A stretch of DNA of 64,000 bases from Adineta steineri (Eukaryota > Rotifera > Eurotatoria > Adinetida > Adinetidae). The position numbers and the translations under genes were made by a program. How positions within the stretch are numbered: the first letter of the stretch is position 1; every line of letters starts with the position of its first letter. The stretch is taken from positions 645,054-709,053 of the forward strand of contig CAJNOI010000030.1 in NCBI GenBank assembly GCA_905250115.1, written 5' to 3'. The notes beneath the pieces were generated by a model, which was not told where the DNA came from, ran no database searches, and saw only the letters and a list, made by a program, of their open reading frames with translations. Positions 10,701 through 21,975 of the stretch are shown piece by piece.

Positions 10701-12742
10701 ACGAGTGTGGGTGTATATATACCATCGGTTACGCCACAAAAATGTCCACATCCATCCTCGTAGGTTAAACGAAGAAGCAAAAAGAAAATGTTAATCCACG
10801 GAATGAAGAAATCGATGTCGTTATTCAGCCAAACAACAAAGTTTAAAAATAGTTAGAAAATATAGTTGATGGAAAAATTCTTCAGTGGAAGGAAAAACCA
10901 TGTGCTGTAAGTACAAATGAAATTTAAAAATAAAAATGATTTTTATTTTCTAGACCTCAGGAGTCAAAAAATTTATTAAACGCACCAACCCACACTCACC
11001 ACTTTTAATTCAGAGCTGACATTTTCGAAGATTTAAACTATATCAAATCCGAATCTAAAGATACAATGAATGGAGGAAAATCAATTGATTACCTTGATAA
11101 CACAACATAAATTGAAATACCCGATTTTAACGCAAGCGTGTATCGAAAAACTAGAGTACAACCATATATCCTACCTTACTATTCATCATATTCAAAGCAT
11201 TTCATAAAAAACAGTTCATATACAACAGTATTACGAGCTCTATGAATTTGTTCACATGCTAAGACGGTGAATGTAAATTTAATATTTTATATGTCATACC
11301 CGCCCACATCTTCAAGAAGCTTTCTCCGAAACGTTTGAAAGTCAATACGTCAAAATGTAACATATAACAATTAAATTAAATTAAATTAAATTGTTAATAT
11401 GAAGAATTAAAAATTATAGCTACAAATTTACAACGACCTCCCCGAATATAACTAATTATTTACGTTTATTTTAGAATTTGCGTCTTTGATTGCAATTCGT
11501 ATTTTGTAAATTTATTTAGCAAATAAATATAAATTTCAGCTAATTTACTTCGAAGATTGTTTGACTTGCATTCCCTCGAGTAGTAAACAAAAAAATTTCT
11601 TAATTAAGAAGTCAGAATAATTAATTCCGAACTAGAAGGAAAAGTATATCATCAAGTAAATTCCAAAAGACAAAGCAGATGTTTCATTTTTTCATTAAAT
11701 ATTTCAAGTGTTACAAGGTAACTGTTTATAAAAAAAAGACGAGTATTATTTAATTTTACATGATCAAAATCATTAAAATCATCGAGGTCTTCAAAATAAA
11801 ATGTTAACATATAAATAGTATTCATACATTCAAATTGATTATTAAAGGTGATAACACATACAATCTATCGTATATGTAAATAAGAACTTTTCATTGGTTT
11901 GACTCTTTATTCAAATCGTTATATAAATGAAATGAAGTTATGAGAAGATGTTGAACTATTTAAGAGGGAAAATGCATCTATGCAATTTATTAATTCCACT
12001 ATTAATGATTGAATATTTATTTTGACTAGTAAATTCTCAGTTTGTTTTTCAAATATTAAAAACGAATTTTGATTATGAAGGGTAAGTGTTGTTTGGAAAC
12101 GGTTCAATGTTACTCACATCCATCTTCTGATCAGTTCATGTCCAAGCAGGACTACTCTATCAACAAAAACTTGTTGAAATGCTTAATAAATCACTTTACA
12201 TATTTTATCTAATATGTACATAACGATGATTATCACAAGAAAGTTCATTATAAATGATATACAATAAAAATGACTAAGTTTCGATCATAGAAGATCTATC
12301 AAACACAGATAAAGTTTATTAAATCAAGATTTTATCGAAAAGAATCATTTAATTATATGTTTTGATCACACGATATGCATCCATATTTAAAATCTATTTA
12401 GTTTTCAGTCTGTTACATTATGACTAAAATCTATAATCATCACTAAGAAAGAAAAAGAAAATTCTATTGATTTCCTTTGGCACTGCAAATTTTGCAGACG
12501 TTAATTAGCGACATCTATCGTATTTACTATAAATAAATTCAATATTATCTTTTTATAAAAACAAAATAACTAATTAAAAGCTAAAAAGAATTTTATTTGA
12601 TTGTTTAAATTATCATCTATGATTATATTTGTCAAACATAATATATCACTTTTGATCCAATACCTTTTTTTTTCGTTTTTCGAATGAGAAGAATTGAATT
12701 GTATGTTGTGTCAATTACCTGTAAGATCAGATCAGTGCATGC
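7788..12742. other. Long gene-free stretch
   Basis: Almost 5 kb, the longest gene-free stretch in the window. Sequence is AT-rich with many stops in all frames. The only recognisable content is the decayed Penelope-like reverse transcriptase at about 11078-11337 and a short ATTAA-type microsatellite near 11372-11394. An open frame at 10368-10574 looks spurious. Confidence 0.45.
11078..11337 (+). mobile_element. Decayed Penelope-like element (Athena-type) reverse transcriptase fragment
   Basis: In one plus-strand frame the sequence reads KSIDYLDN, stop, then IEIPDFNASVYRK, then VQPYILPYYSSYSKHFIKNS, then YTTVLRAL, stop, ICSHA, and a little later YMSYPPTSSRSFLRNV, stop. This order matches the region after the catalytic motif of Penelope-like reverse transcriptases: an 'IxFLDV' strand, 'TSVYxKP', '..PYxxxxSxHPxHxxxN', 'LLRAxRxCS' and 'NGYPxxxIxxxFxRxF'. 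At least three in-frame stops and a missing catalytic core show it is dead. Penelope-like elements of the Athena group are known from bdelloid rotifers, often near telomeres. No element ends or target duplication were found. Confidence 0.6.
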
Positions 12743-15700
12743 ATGGATGCTCTTGAAATTGAACATTTATGTAGTCAATTATATAGTAGTGGGAATAATG
12801 AACAAATGCGTTTAGCTACTCAACGTCTTGAAACATTTATCAATCAAACAAATTGTTTATCACAATGTCGTTTATTACTAGATCGTGCTGTAACTCCTTA
12901 TACACAATTTTTTGGTGCTACAACATTAATAAAACATTTTAATTCCATATCAAATCAACCATTAGTTTCATTTACAGAACGATATGAATTACGTACATAT
13001 ATTCTTGAATATTTATATAAACATAATAGTTCATTAGCTCAATTTGTATTAGCTGAGTTAGTTAAATTATATTCACGTTTAACAAAAAATTCATGGTTTG
13101 ATTTAAATCCATCAACCAATAATGAAAATTATCCATTTCAAACATTTACAGATGATTTACTTAAATTTCAAAATGATCCATCACATTTTTCAGTTGCTTT
13201 ACAAATTTTAATAGGAATTTTATCTGAAATGAGCGTACCAAATGATGAAGAAACAACAGCAAGAGCATTTACTAAACATCGAAAAATTTGTATTTCATTT
13301 CGGGATACAAAATTAATTGATATTTATTTATTTGCTTGTCAATATTTACGTGATGTTATTGTCAATCAAAAGAAAACACTAGGTTTACCAACTGAATTAA
13401 ATGATTACCCAAAAACAATTCATACTGCTCAATTACAACCAGATTATTATATAGTTGTTGAAAAATTACTTACATTAGCATTATCTTGTTTAACATATGA
13501 TTTCCTAGGTAAATATATACATATATATATATGAATGATACAAAGAAAAAAGAAGTTATGATTGCATATTTGTATTTAACATTCAACTGAGATGAAATAC
13601 GAAACATAAGAAAAATAAAAATTTTCATCAAATCGAACACACAGATGATTCCAATATAATTCGAAAAACATTTAAAGAAGTAATAAATCGAAGTCATTAA
13701 ATTCTTTTTCTTAGGAACTGGTTCAAGTATTCATGATGTTGATATATCCGATGAACATTTAACATTACAAGTTCCAATTGCATGGCATGATCATATTATT
13801 GATGGAAGTTTTTATCGTCTATTTTTTTCATATTATTTTCTTTTTTCAAATACAACACTTGTACCAATAGCGATATCATGTCTTGTTCAACTATCAAGTG
13901 TACGACGATCATTATTGAATACAAATGAACGTCTGATTGTATTCAATTTATTAACATATGGTAAGAAAGATTTTCAAAATGATCAATTGTAGAGGAGAAG
14001 ATTTTTTAATTTATTTTTCGTTTTACTTGTCTGAAGAGAAAAATAGACTTGTATTAGAGGGATATCTGCTAATATATCCGACGCTATCAGATTTCTTTTT
14101 GGAATGTATCAATGAATACAAACTTAACATTCGAATTTACATTTTCTTTATGTCTAATCATTGAAATTATAGGTATTCGCTCAATTCTTGAACAACCTGG
14201 TGGTCTTCTATCCGATGAAAAATCTTTACATGAATTTTGTCGTTTAATTGCACGTTTAAAATCTAATGCTCAATTACATGAATTAGTTCGTATTGATAAT
14301 TATCCATTATTTATGGAAAGATTATTTCGTTTTACAATTGATCATTTATTAAGTGTACATCATCATCGTCAATATCATTTATCACCTAATACTCTTCATT
14401 ATATTTTATCATTTTGGTCAAAAATAGTCGCATTTTTGTCTCATTCATCAAAATTATCCGATTCTGATGATTCATCAACATTACATTTACTTGATATCTA
14501 TGTTCCGCAAATTGTTTCATATTATATTCAATCACGTTTAGATGCACTTAATAATGATGATATACTTTATACAGAATTATTTGATAATGATCAAACAATA
14601 TTACAACAACAATTAGATATGATTAGTATCATGTCAAGATTAGATTATAATAAAACTTGTGTACTTTTATGTAATTGTTTCGATGATATTGCACAACAAT
14701 ATCAACAAGTAAGATATATATATATATGTTTTATGTTAATTTTTTCTTATGTTTTCTTTTTCTTTTAAAGGCAGCAAATTCTGAAACAGTTGAAAGACGT
14801 TTTACATTTTTAATATATGTTCTTGGTTGTGTTATTGGTGCACGCGGTATAACATTATCATCATTATCAATGTCAAATGATGAACAAGATTTATTTGATG
14901 GTGAATTAGTTGTACGTGTTTTACAATTAATGACATATATACAACAAAAAACATCACATGAAAATAATCAAAATACTATTAATACAGCAATAACAACAAT
15001 AGCAACAGATAAAAAAGATTCAACACCTTATTCGGAAAGATTAGAATTAGCTGTACTTTTCTTTTTTGAACAATTTCGAAAACAATATGTTGGAGATCAT
15101 GGAAGATCAGATAAAATTTATCAAGTTCTTTTTAAACATCTCGGTAATATCTATTTATTATCTCATTAATAGAATTCAGATTAGTCTATTTTGTTTTTTT
15201 TTATAATCATTTTAGGTATTGCTGATGAAGAACAATTATTATCAATATTTGTTAAGAAACTTTTTACAAATTTACAATATTCAATTATATCAGATAAATT
15301 AATTGAACGAACTGTTGGATGTTTTAGTGATTTAACACATGGTTATCAAAGTGTTCGTAAATTAGTTAAACTTGATCCAATACAATATTTTATAAATAAT
15401 CATACACAAGATTTATTTCCATTTCTTCATCATATGTTAACAACAAAACGTTCACATAATAGTAATATAAGTATTAGTAGTTGGTCACGTTTACGAACAA
15501 CATTTTATACTGCTATTGGACGTATGTTAATGCACGATTTTCGTTATGATGAAGATGATGATGATCGTGCAGAAGCTTTTATGAAACCATTTACAACTCA
15601 ATGTACAAGATTAGTACAAATATTTAAAGAATTTCCAGAATTTTCATTAATAAATCCAGGACAATTTCTAGGCATGAATCAATTCAAGTAAGTATTCTGA

Positions 15701-17565
15701 TAGGGATTTAACTATTGTAATCCAACTTTTTGCTTTTTTTTATATTTCAGTCCAACATTAGCATCATTAGACGAAATTCAATCGCTTATTATTGGTATAA
15801 CTCGTGATCTTCGTGGTTTATGTAGTTCATTACTTTCTAAGCAAGCATATAATTCATTCTTTGATTGGCTATATCCATCATACTTACCATTATTTCTTAA
15901 AGCTTTATATGTATTCTATGATCGAATGGATGTTTATAATCCTTTATTAAAATTTTTTCATGAATTATCATCAAATCGACAAGAACGTTTAGTATTTGAT
16001 TCAACTAAAGCAAGTGCTTATTTATTATTTCGTGAAACATCAAATTTACTTTATATATTTCAAACAAAAACACTTGTTCATGTTAATAATACAATACCAG
16101 AATCAGATGGAAATCTATATTATAAATCTAAGCTTAAACCAATTACAACTTGTTTAAAAATCATTCAAACATGTTTAGTTGGTAAAAATAAAAAAAGATT
16201 TCGTTTTTCTTTGTTGTGGGTGTGGATGTGAGTGCGGGTATTCTTTTTAGATCAACACGGAACATCAATACCCACACCCATACTCACACTATAGATAGAA
16301 TCGGTCCGGATTTTTGACGACTGGTACCGGTAAAGACCGGTGGACCGGCAAGAAACTGGTAGACTGGTAAAAATCAGTAGTGTAGAGGTCGATAACTCGA
16401 TCCGACTTGAACGGTTGTTATACTGGATTTGGCTGCCAATAATGTTCATATTTTATCCCTCTAGGGAGTACAGATAAGTTTTCGGACAAAAATAAGTTTT
16501 TAGTAAGAAATAGGGCGGTAAGAAACCGATAGAGTTACCGGTCTGTAGTTCGGATCGGGACCGGATCGAACCGGCCGGTTGCCGATATTGATTCCATCTC
16601 TGACTCACACCCATTTTGAATATTATCTTATCTCAAATGATAATTATATGTTTTTTTTCTGTCTATAGGTAATTATGTTAATTTTGGTGTATTTCATCTT
16701 TATTCTGATCCATGTTTTGATAATTGTTTACAAGTATTTATTTCAATTTTAACATCAATTAAAAAATCCGATTTATTATCATATCCAAAATTAACTTCAG
16801 CTTATTTTTCATTAATTGAAACATTATCAATTGTTAAAATTGATTTCTTAGCAAATTTATCTCTACCATTATTTGGTTATGTACTTGAAACAATAACTGA
16901 AGGATTTCTATCACATGAACAAACAATACAAAATTCTTGTTGTGTATATTTAGATACATTTCTATCTTATGTTTTTCGATCAGTAAAGAAAAATTCCGCA
17001 TCAACAAATTTAATGGCTAATGTTCAAGAATATGAAGGGTTATTTAGACAGATACTTGTAAATTTATTGAATGGCATTATATATGCAGAATGCAAGTACG
17101 TAAAATAGATAAAAAAGAGAATATCGAAACATTTTATTTTATCTTACAACAAACAAAAACGAACATTTTTTATTTATTTTTAGAAATATTTACACCGTTT
17201 CAAAACCACTTCTTGGCCTTATATTACTGAATGAAAATAAATTTTTTACTGAAATTAAACAGCAATTATTATATGGTCATACTCAAGTTAAACAAGCTGT
17301 ATTATCCACAGCATTAGATAATTTAATGACAGGTATTGATCGTACATTAACAGAATCAAATAAAGAAAATTTTACACAAAATATAACACAATTTCGAAGT
17401 GATATACAAGATTCATTAAATGTTACAGATACAAAATTATCCTCAACATCAGTTCCATCATCGTCATCGATTATTTCTACAAATATTCCAGTTACTATTG
17501 CCGTTTCAAATTTGATACCATCGTCTTCGACGACAGCTCCTGTTGAAGAGTTAATGACCCTGTGA
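12743..17565 (+). CDS. XPO7: Exportin-7 (RanBP16) nuclear export receptor
   Basis: Eight exons (12743-13508, 13715-13960, 14173-14708, 14771-15143, 15216-15687, 15751-16181, 16669-17095, 17184-17565) join in phase to about 1210 residues, somewhat longer than vertebrate exportin-7. Recognisable blocks in order: LEIEHLCSQLY with the importin-beta-type N-terminus; LTKNSWFDL; TKHRKICISFRDT; ISCLVQLSSVRRSL; EFCRLIARLKSNAQLHELV; EQDLFDGELVVRVLQLM; FEQFRKQYVGD; YQSVRKLVKLDPIQ; RTTFYTAIGR; ITRDLRGLC; LLFRETSNLL; NYVNFGVFHLY; KPLLGLILLNE. All have direct counterparts in human XPO7. The protein is a HEAT-repeat karyopherin that carries cargo out of the nucleus with RanGTP. The last ~50 residues are a Ser/Thr-rich tail not typical of the family. 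Intron 6 (16182-16668) is enlarged by a repeat insertion. Confidence 0.93.
16217..16613. repeat. GC-richer repeat insertion in exportin-7 intron 6
   Basis: About 400 bp, clearly richer in G+C than the surrounding DNA, begins TGGGTGTGGATGTGAG and ends CTCACACCCA, so the ends are short imperfect inverted repeats. Inside the left end there is a second inverted pair (GTGCGGGTATT against AATACCCACACCC around 16230-16290). The interior carries several ACCGGT/CCGGT units. The base composition and inverted ends suggest a non-autonomous transposable element. I found no convincing target-site duplication, so the class is unknown. Confidence 0.55.
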
Positions 17566-17673
17566 TGAATTTTTTTGTAATTCCTTTTTTTTTTTGTTCA
17601 TATACTTATTTTTATAAACATTTATCATATTAGACGAGGAATTAAATAAAAAATTATATCTGTCTTTTTAAAG

Positions 17674-18460
17674 ATGTATTCCATCCAACGTCATTCAAAT
17701 AATTCATGTTATGAAACAATGAATTATATACGGCAACAACAACAACAACAAAAATCAGTATTTAATAATCGTCAAATGATTAAAACTAAACAGTACGTTT
17801 TCTGGTCAACGAAATTTTATAATAATAATAATAAAACCAAAGATTTGTTGCCTGTTTATCAAACGCCATGTACTTTTCAAAAAACTAGAAAAGGTAAAAT
17901 AATACAAATTTTCAATTATTTTAAATAACATAACAGCGGCGGATCTAGGATTTTGGAAGGGATGGGGGCGATTTGTTTTTTGAGTATGGAAGGGCAATAT
18001 CTGGGGAGGGGCGATTTTGATCAAAAGCTATTTTTTGAGTCCAACCGAAGTAGTTTAAACCTATTTCTTCGTTCATTTTTGCTGTAAAAAATCAAAAACA
18101 AATTCGGAAGGGGCGGGGCGGCGATAGGGGTGATCACCCCCCCCCCCAAACCCGCCACTGTAACATAGCTATATGATCGACACTGACACTTATCACTTAC
18201 TAAGTTATCAATCTTGAATATTAACAGGTTTATTTTTGAGTACATTTCAGAAACGGAAGGAATTATTCGAGATTTCTTTATCTAGTCAAAGTGTTTTAAA
18301 AGAATATTTCTTTATAGATAATTCAGCTGGTACATTTCATCGTTCACCATTGTTATCCTTTTGTGTACCCGATGTATATTCTCCAGGAACAAATGGAAAA
18401 TGTTCATTACCTCCGCCATCATCAAATTTACCGCCACCACCATCAGAATGGCTTAATTAA
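17674..18460 (+). CDS. Small PNRC / decapping-enhancer-like protein
   Basis: Two exons, 17674-17893 and 18228-18460, join in phase to about 150 residues. Exon 1 is Gln/Asn-rich (QQQQQQK, NNNNK). Exon 2 carries VLKEYFF, SPLLSFCVPDVYSPG and a proline-rich C-terminus, LPPPPSEWLN, preceded by PPPSSN. In PNRC1/PNRC2 and yeast Edc1 a short 'LPKPPxxW' motif binds the EVH1 domain of Dcp1 and stimulates mRNA decapping; here the matching element is LPPPPSEW just before the stop. That placement near the C-terminus and the small, disordered makeup support the idea, but there is no folded domain, so the call rests on one motif. The intron holds a hAT-like MITE. Confidence 0.4.
17934..18160. mobile_element. 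hAT-like MITE (227 bp) with target duplication
   Basis: The element starts CAGCGGCGGATC and ends AAACCCGCCACTG; the ends form inverted repeats (CAGCGGCGG against CAGTGGCGG, one mismatch). It is flanked by TAACATAA on the left (17926-17933) and TAACATAG on the right (18161-18168), an 8-bp duplication with one mismatch. An 8-bp target duplication with a CAGNG-type terminus is the signature of hAT DNA transposons. It is too short to encode a transposase and is G-rich with a run of about eleven C near the right end. It fills most of the single intron of the PNRC-like gene. Confidence 0.82.
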
Positions 18461-18842
18461 AAATATTCTTTTTTCATATATATCAAACAAATTAGTCAGA
18501 TAAATTTTCGTTTTCTTTCTATTTTATTTACACAAAAATAAGTACGAAATAGAACCTAGTCATATATTTATGATCAAAGATATTTGTTTTCTTATTATTT
18601 TTTTCTTTATGTTTTTTTGTTTAATTCGATTATTTTCACGTTTCTTTATGTAATTTACATCAAGTAATGTAATACATTTATGTGTATGTGTGAATTTATT
18701 CGCATTTGCAAAGACATAATATATACAAATAAATAAAAAAACAGAATGAAACATAAAATAAAATTATTTGATTTTCATCTTGCTCGATGTTTTCTTGTTT
18801 GAAACGAACATATACATAACAAATATGATTTTATTTCGAAAG

Positions 18843-18907
18843 GTTAAGACATGTCTTTTGTTCACTGTAATCATCAAGTTTTTATTTCTTACATACAATG
18901 ACTTTTA
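18843..18907 (+). repeat. Dispersed direct repeat, copy 1
   Basis: About 65 bp containing 'gacatgtcttttgttc' and 'atcatcaagtttttatttct' recur at 24942-25006 in the same orientation with about five differences. Both copies lie in 3' flanks of plus-strand genes. Neither has recognisable coding potential or terminal repeats. Confidence 0.75.
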
Positions 18908-19747
18908 CTTCATCTGATAATATTTTCTAAAATAGTTATTTTTTTATTAGCCTATATTTTTGTGATAGAGTGTGAGTAAAATACAATGGTATGTATCACA
19001 TCACAATATTTATTTTTATATAAAATGTATAGCGACAAAGAATTAAAAAAGATAGAGAAGAATTAATGTTATGAACAAAAATTTATTACTATTATGGTTA
19101 ACTGTACAAACGAAGTAAAGTTTCAGTATTATTCTCAAAACTAGATGTCGTTTGTATTATTAAACTACCATAATAGTTACTATGCAGTAGAGATGTTTAT
19201 TAGAAAATCATTTAAATGCATGGCAGAATAGAAAGAAAAGAAAGTTAAGTACATCTTAAATAGTTAGTGAAGATTGTTTGGTATTATTTTTGATAAATAG
19301 CCAGTGACTTAGTGTCTTTCAAAGTTTATTTCGACATATTATTTAATAATAGAACTGAGTAAGTTTAATTTTTTACATAACTGCATCATTAATCCGATCG
19401 AGACAGCATAAGATACATTAGATGTATTAAACATTTTTGGTATTGAACTAAGTGAAATCATATATAATTTATAATTGAAAAATCAAAAGCCGGTAGTTAT
19501 GTAGCTTTGCAAGTTATGAAAATCGTCAATTGCTTTCAAAGTTTTAAAAATGAGTCATTCAGTGAGTATGAATCACTTTCTATAAAAGACAACAGAGCAA
19601 TAGAAAATGATTCAAGCTGGATTGAATAGCACATTATTTTGTGTGTAGAGTAGTTAAACGACGGAAGCACTTAAATGTTTTTTTTTGTACTTTTCAAGAA
19701 CAAATTACAACATTTGTTTTTTCTAATGTCACAGATTAAATATTAAA

Positions 19748-20017
19748 TTGAATTCATGCGTTTATAAGCTTTGTGATAACTATACTCACTGTATTCATTT
19801 GAAATCTCGTGATTCAATAATCTTTTTTGATAAAACATTTACAATCATATCTTTTTTTACTAGAAGAAGTAATTCAATATTTAATATACTTTTGTTTTGT
19901 ATTCTTATTATAGTAGGATTTGCAGAAGAGAATTCAAAGATTTTGTTAACTACTGCAACAGATCAATCTGAATATTCTAATCATTCGATCACTCCAATGA
20001 ATTTACCGCACGGAATG
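19748..20017 (+). other. Possible exon encoding a hydrophobic leader (doubtful)
   Basis: An open frame contains a hydrophobic run (SIFNILLFCILIIVGFAEE) followed by a polar Ser/Thr-rich stretch, and ends at a good donor site (ATG|GTAAGTG at about 20017). The hydrophobic part could be a signal peptide or anchor. No later exon with a recognisable continuation was found, and joining it to the kinesin exon downstream would put a membrane segment in front of a motor, which is implausible. It may be a gene fragment. Confidence 0.2.
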
Positions 20018-20706
20018 GTAAGTGATTATAAAGATTTTAAAATTGATTTTATTTTGTGTCGAAACCCTTTCAATGAATATTTATATTATTTCGTATCTTT
20101 GACATAATATTGGATATAATTTAAAGATAAATCTCAAACTATGAATTAGATCACTGATTTAGAGCTTGTCTTCCTTTTATTAAAAATATTGTTCAAGAAA
20201 AACTGAAGATTCTGATTTATTATCACGATCGTTTTGTCATATGTCATAGTTTAGTTATTTACATCAATACTGTACTGAAAGATTTGTTTTCTATATGTTC
20301 CATTATTAAAAATATATCAATAGAATTCATGTGCAGCAACATATAGAACAGGAACGAATGATATCCTTAATAGAAAAGTGATGCTAAAACATTACAAGCA
20401 GTATTTAAGAATAAATACGTTATACTTACTGAAAACACTATCTATTAAAAAGTAATCAACGTACAGGTATATAATGATAGAGAGAGTATACTAACTACGC
20501 TTGAGAATGCGACGTATCCAGTATATTATATATCTATTGTAAATAGTGCATCTAATAGTATGCTGTTTTTCTGTTTCATATAAAATGAGAAGAATCTAAT
20601 AAATCTTTGCGATTCAAGGTTTATTCTTCATGTATAAACTAACAGAGTATATCATTTGATTGAAAATCATTTTGAAAAATAAAAAATTAAGTTTACAATA
20701 TTTTAG

Positions 20707-21975
20707 AGAAATCAAACGCATGGCCAACGGCCAAAAGTCTCTCAAGGAAGTATTCGAAGAATCTCATCCAGTTCTCGAGCGAAAAGAGATCCTGAACCAT
20801 CATCATCGGCATTTAGCAAAGCACGAATCAGAAGTACCTACAGTGATATATTTACAAATGCTATTTCACGTTTTTTACTACCGATTCATGTTCTACCTCA
20901 TGCTGATACTTCCGATCGATTTACCATTTGTGCACGTATTCGACCATTTTTCGAAGAAGAAACTCTACGGAATGATATATACGATTGTGTTAGTACAACT
21001 AATGAAACAGTAACTGTACATGTTGGAAATTTACATTTAAATAAATTGGAAATGAAACACGTAACTTTTCATTTCGATAATATTTTTGGAAAACATTCCA
21101 GCAATCAAGATGTATATAATGTTGTTCAGAAGACAATTATACATTCAATTCCTCAAAGAGATAGATTACCAGTTGATTCTACTGTATTTTTATATGGGAA
21201 AACTGGAACAGGAAAATCATATACAATCAATGGAATTACACAATTATTTGCACATGATGTATTTACTTTTATTGAAAATTCGCATTGTGATATACGTCTT
21301 GGAATTTCTGCTATTGAAATCGTTGCTGGTACAAAAGGATTTATCGTTTCAAAAGATAATGTATGCGATCTTTATAACAATGGTGCTCTTGTCTGTTTTA
21401 GAGATGATGCTGAAGGAACAGTACATCTTCGAGGTGCAAAAGAGCATCCATGTAATAATAGCACTCAAATGGATGCCTATATCAAAGCAGCTAAAAACAT
21501 CAGACGAACACAAGCAACAGCTCGTAATTCAGAATCATCTCGATCACATCTTATTTATTTTATTCGTATACGTAAAGCAGCTGATCAATTAGAGGATGGT
21601 GAAATTCTTTCTACTATTACTTTTGTTGATTTAGCTGGTAATGAAGGAAAACAAGATTCTTTAAATTATAAAGGAAATAGTGATCATATAAAAGATTCTA
21701 CATCAATTAATCGTAGTTTATCCAGTTTACAAGATTGTATACGTGCTGCATCTGCTGGATCAAAAATAATTCCATTTCGTGGAACTACTTTAACTCGACT
21801 TCTCAAAGGTTGTTTCTATTCGAAAGAATCTAAAACAGTATTTATTGGCACTATATCTGGGTTACCGATGGATATTGAACAAAGTATATCGACTTTAAAA
21901 TATACCGGTCTAATCAAATGGCCTACGGAAGATTTCACTATTGAACAAACAGTCAAGTTAAACGGCATATTATAA
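20707..21975 (+). CDS. Kinesin motor domain protein, tailless
   Basis: One exon of 423 codons opens after a splice acceptor (TATTTTAG at 20706) and ends in TAA. No in-frame ATG precedes residue 114, so a short upstream start exon must exist and was not found. After a Ser/Arg-rich leader come the kinesin motor landmarks in order: ICARIRPFFEEE; the P-loop GKTGTGKSYT near residue 164; switch I NSESSRSHL; switch II FVDLAGNE; IPFRGTTLTRLLKGCF; and STLKYTGLIKW. These bind ATP and couple hydrolysis to microtubule binding. The P-loop has Lys-Thr and Lys-Ser where Gln-Thr and Lys-Thr are usual, but keeps the catalytic GKS. 'DLAGNE' and 'PFRGxxLT' recall kinesin-13, the microtubule depolymerases, yet subfamily is uncertain. 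The frame stops about 25 residues after the motor: no coiled coil and no cargo tail. Confidence 0.8.
   Translation, partial: RNQTHGQRPKVSQGSIRRISSSSRAKRDPEPSSSAFSKARIRSTYSDIFTNAISRFLLPIHVLPHADTSDRFTICARIRPFFEEETLRNDIYDCVSTTNETVTVHVGNLHLNKLEMKHVTFHFDNIFGKHSSNQDVYNVVQKTIIHSIPQRDRLPVDSTVFLYGKTGTGKSYTINGITQLFAHDVFTFIENSHCDIRLGISAIEIVAGTKGFIVSKDNVCDLYNNGALVCFRDDAEGTVHLRGAKEHPCNNSTQMDAYIKAAKNIRRTQATARNSESSRSHLIYFIRIRKAADQLEDGEILSTITFVDLAGNEGKQDSLNYKGNSDHIKDSTSINRSLSSLQDCIRAASAGSKIIPFRGTTLTRLLKGCFYSKESKTVFIGTISGLPMDIEQSISTLKYTGLIKWPTEDFTIEQTVKLNGIL

Larger units (their letters stand above)
18461..20706. other. Intergenic with a dispersed repeat and a doubtful exon
   Basis: About 2.2 kb, mostly AT-rich with nothing recognisable. 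It contains one copy of a ~65-bp dispersed repeat (18843-18907) and a possible signal-peptide-like exon (about 19748-20017), both listed separately. Confidence 0.4.

Noticed and set aside
20660-21013. 117-codon frame starting MKIILKNKK with MANGQKSLKEV inside
   Set aside because: It overlaps the kinesin exon in another frame; the kinesin frame continues through it with ICARIRPF, so this one is a shadow.
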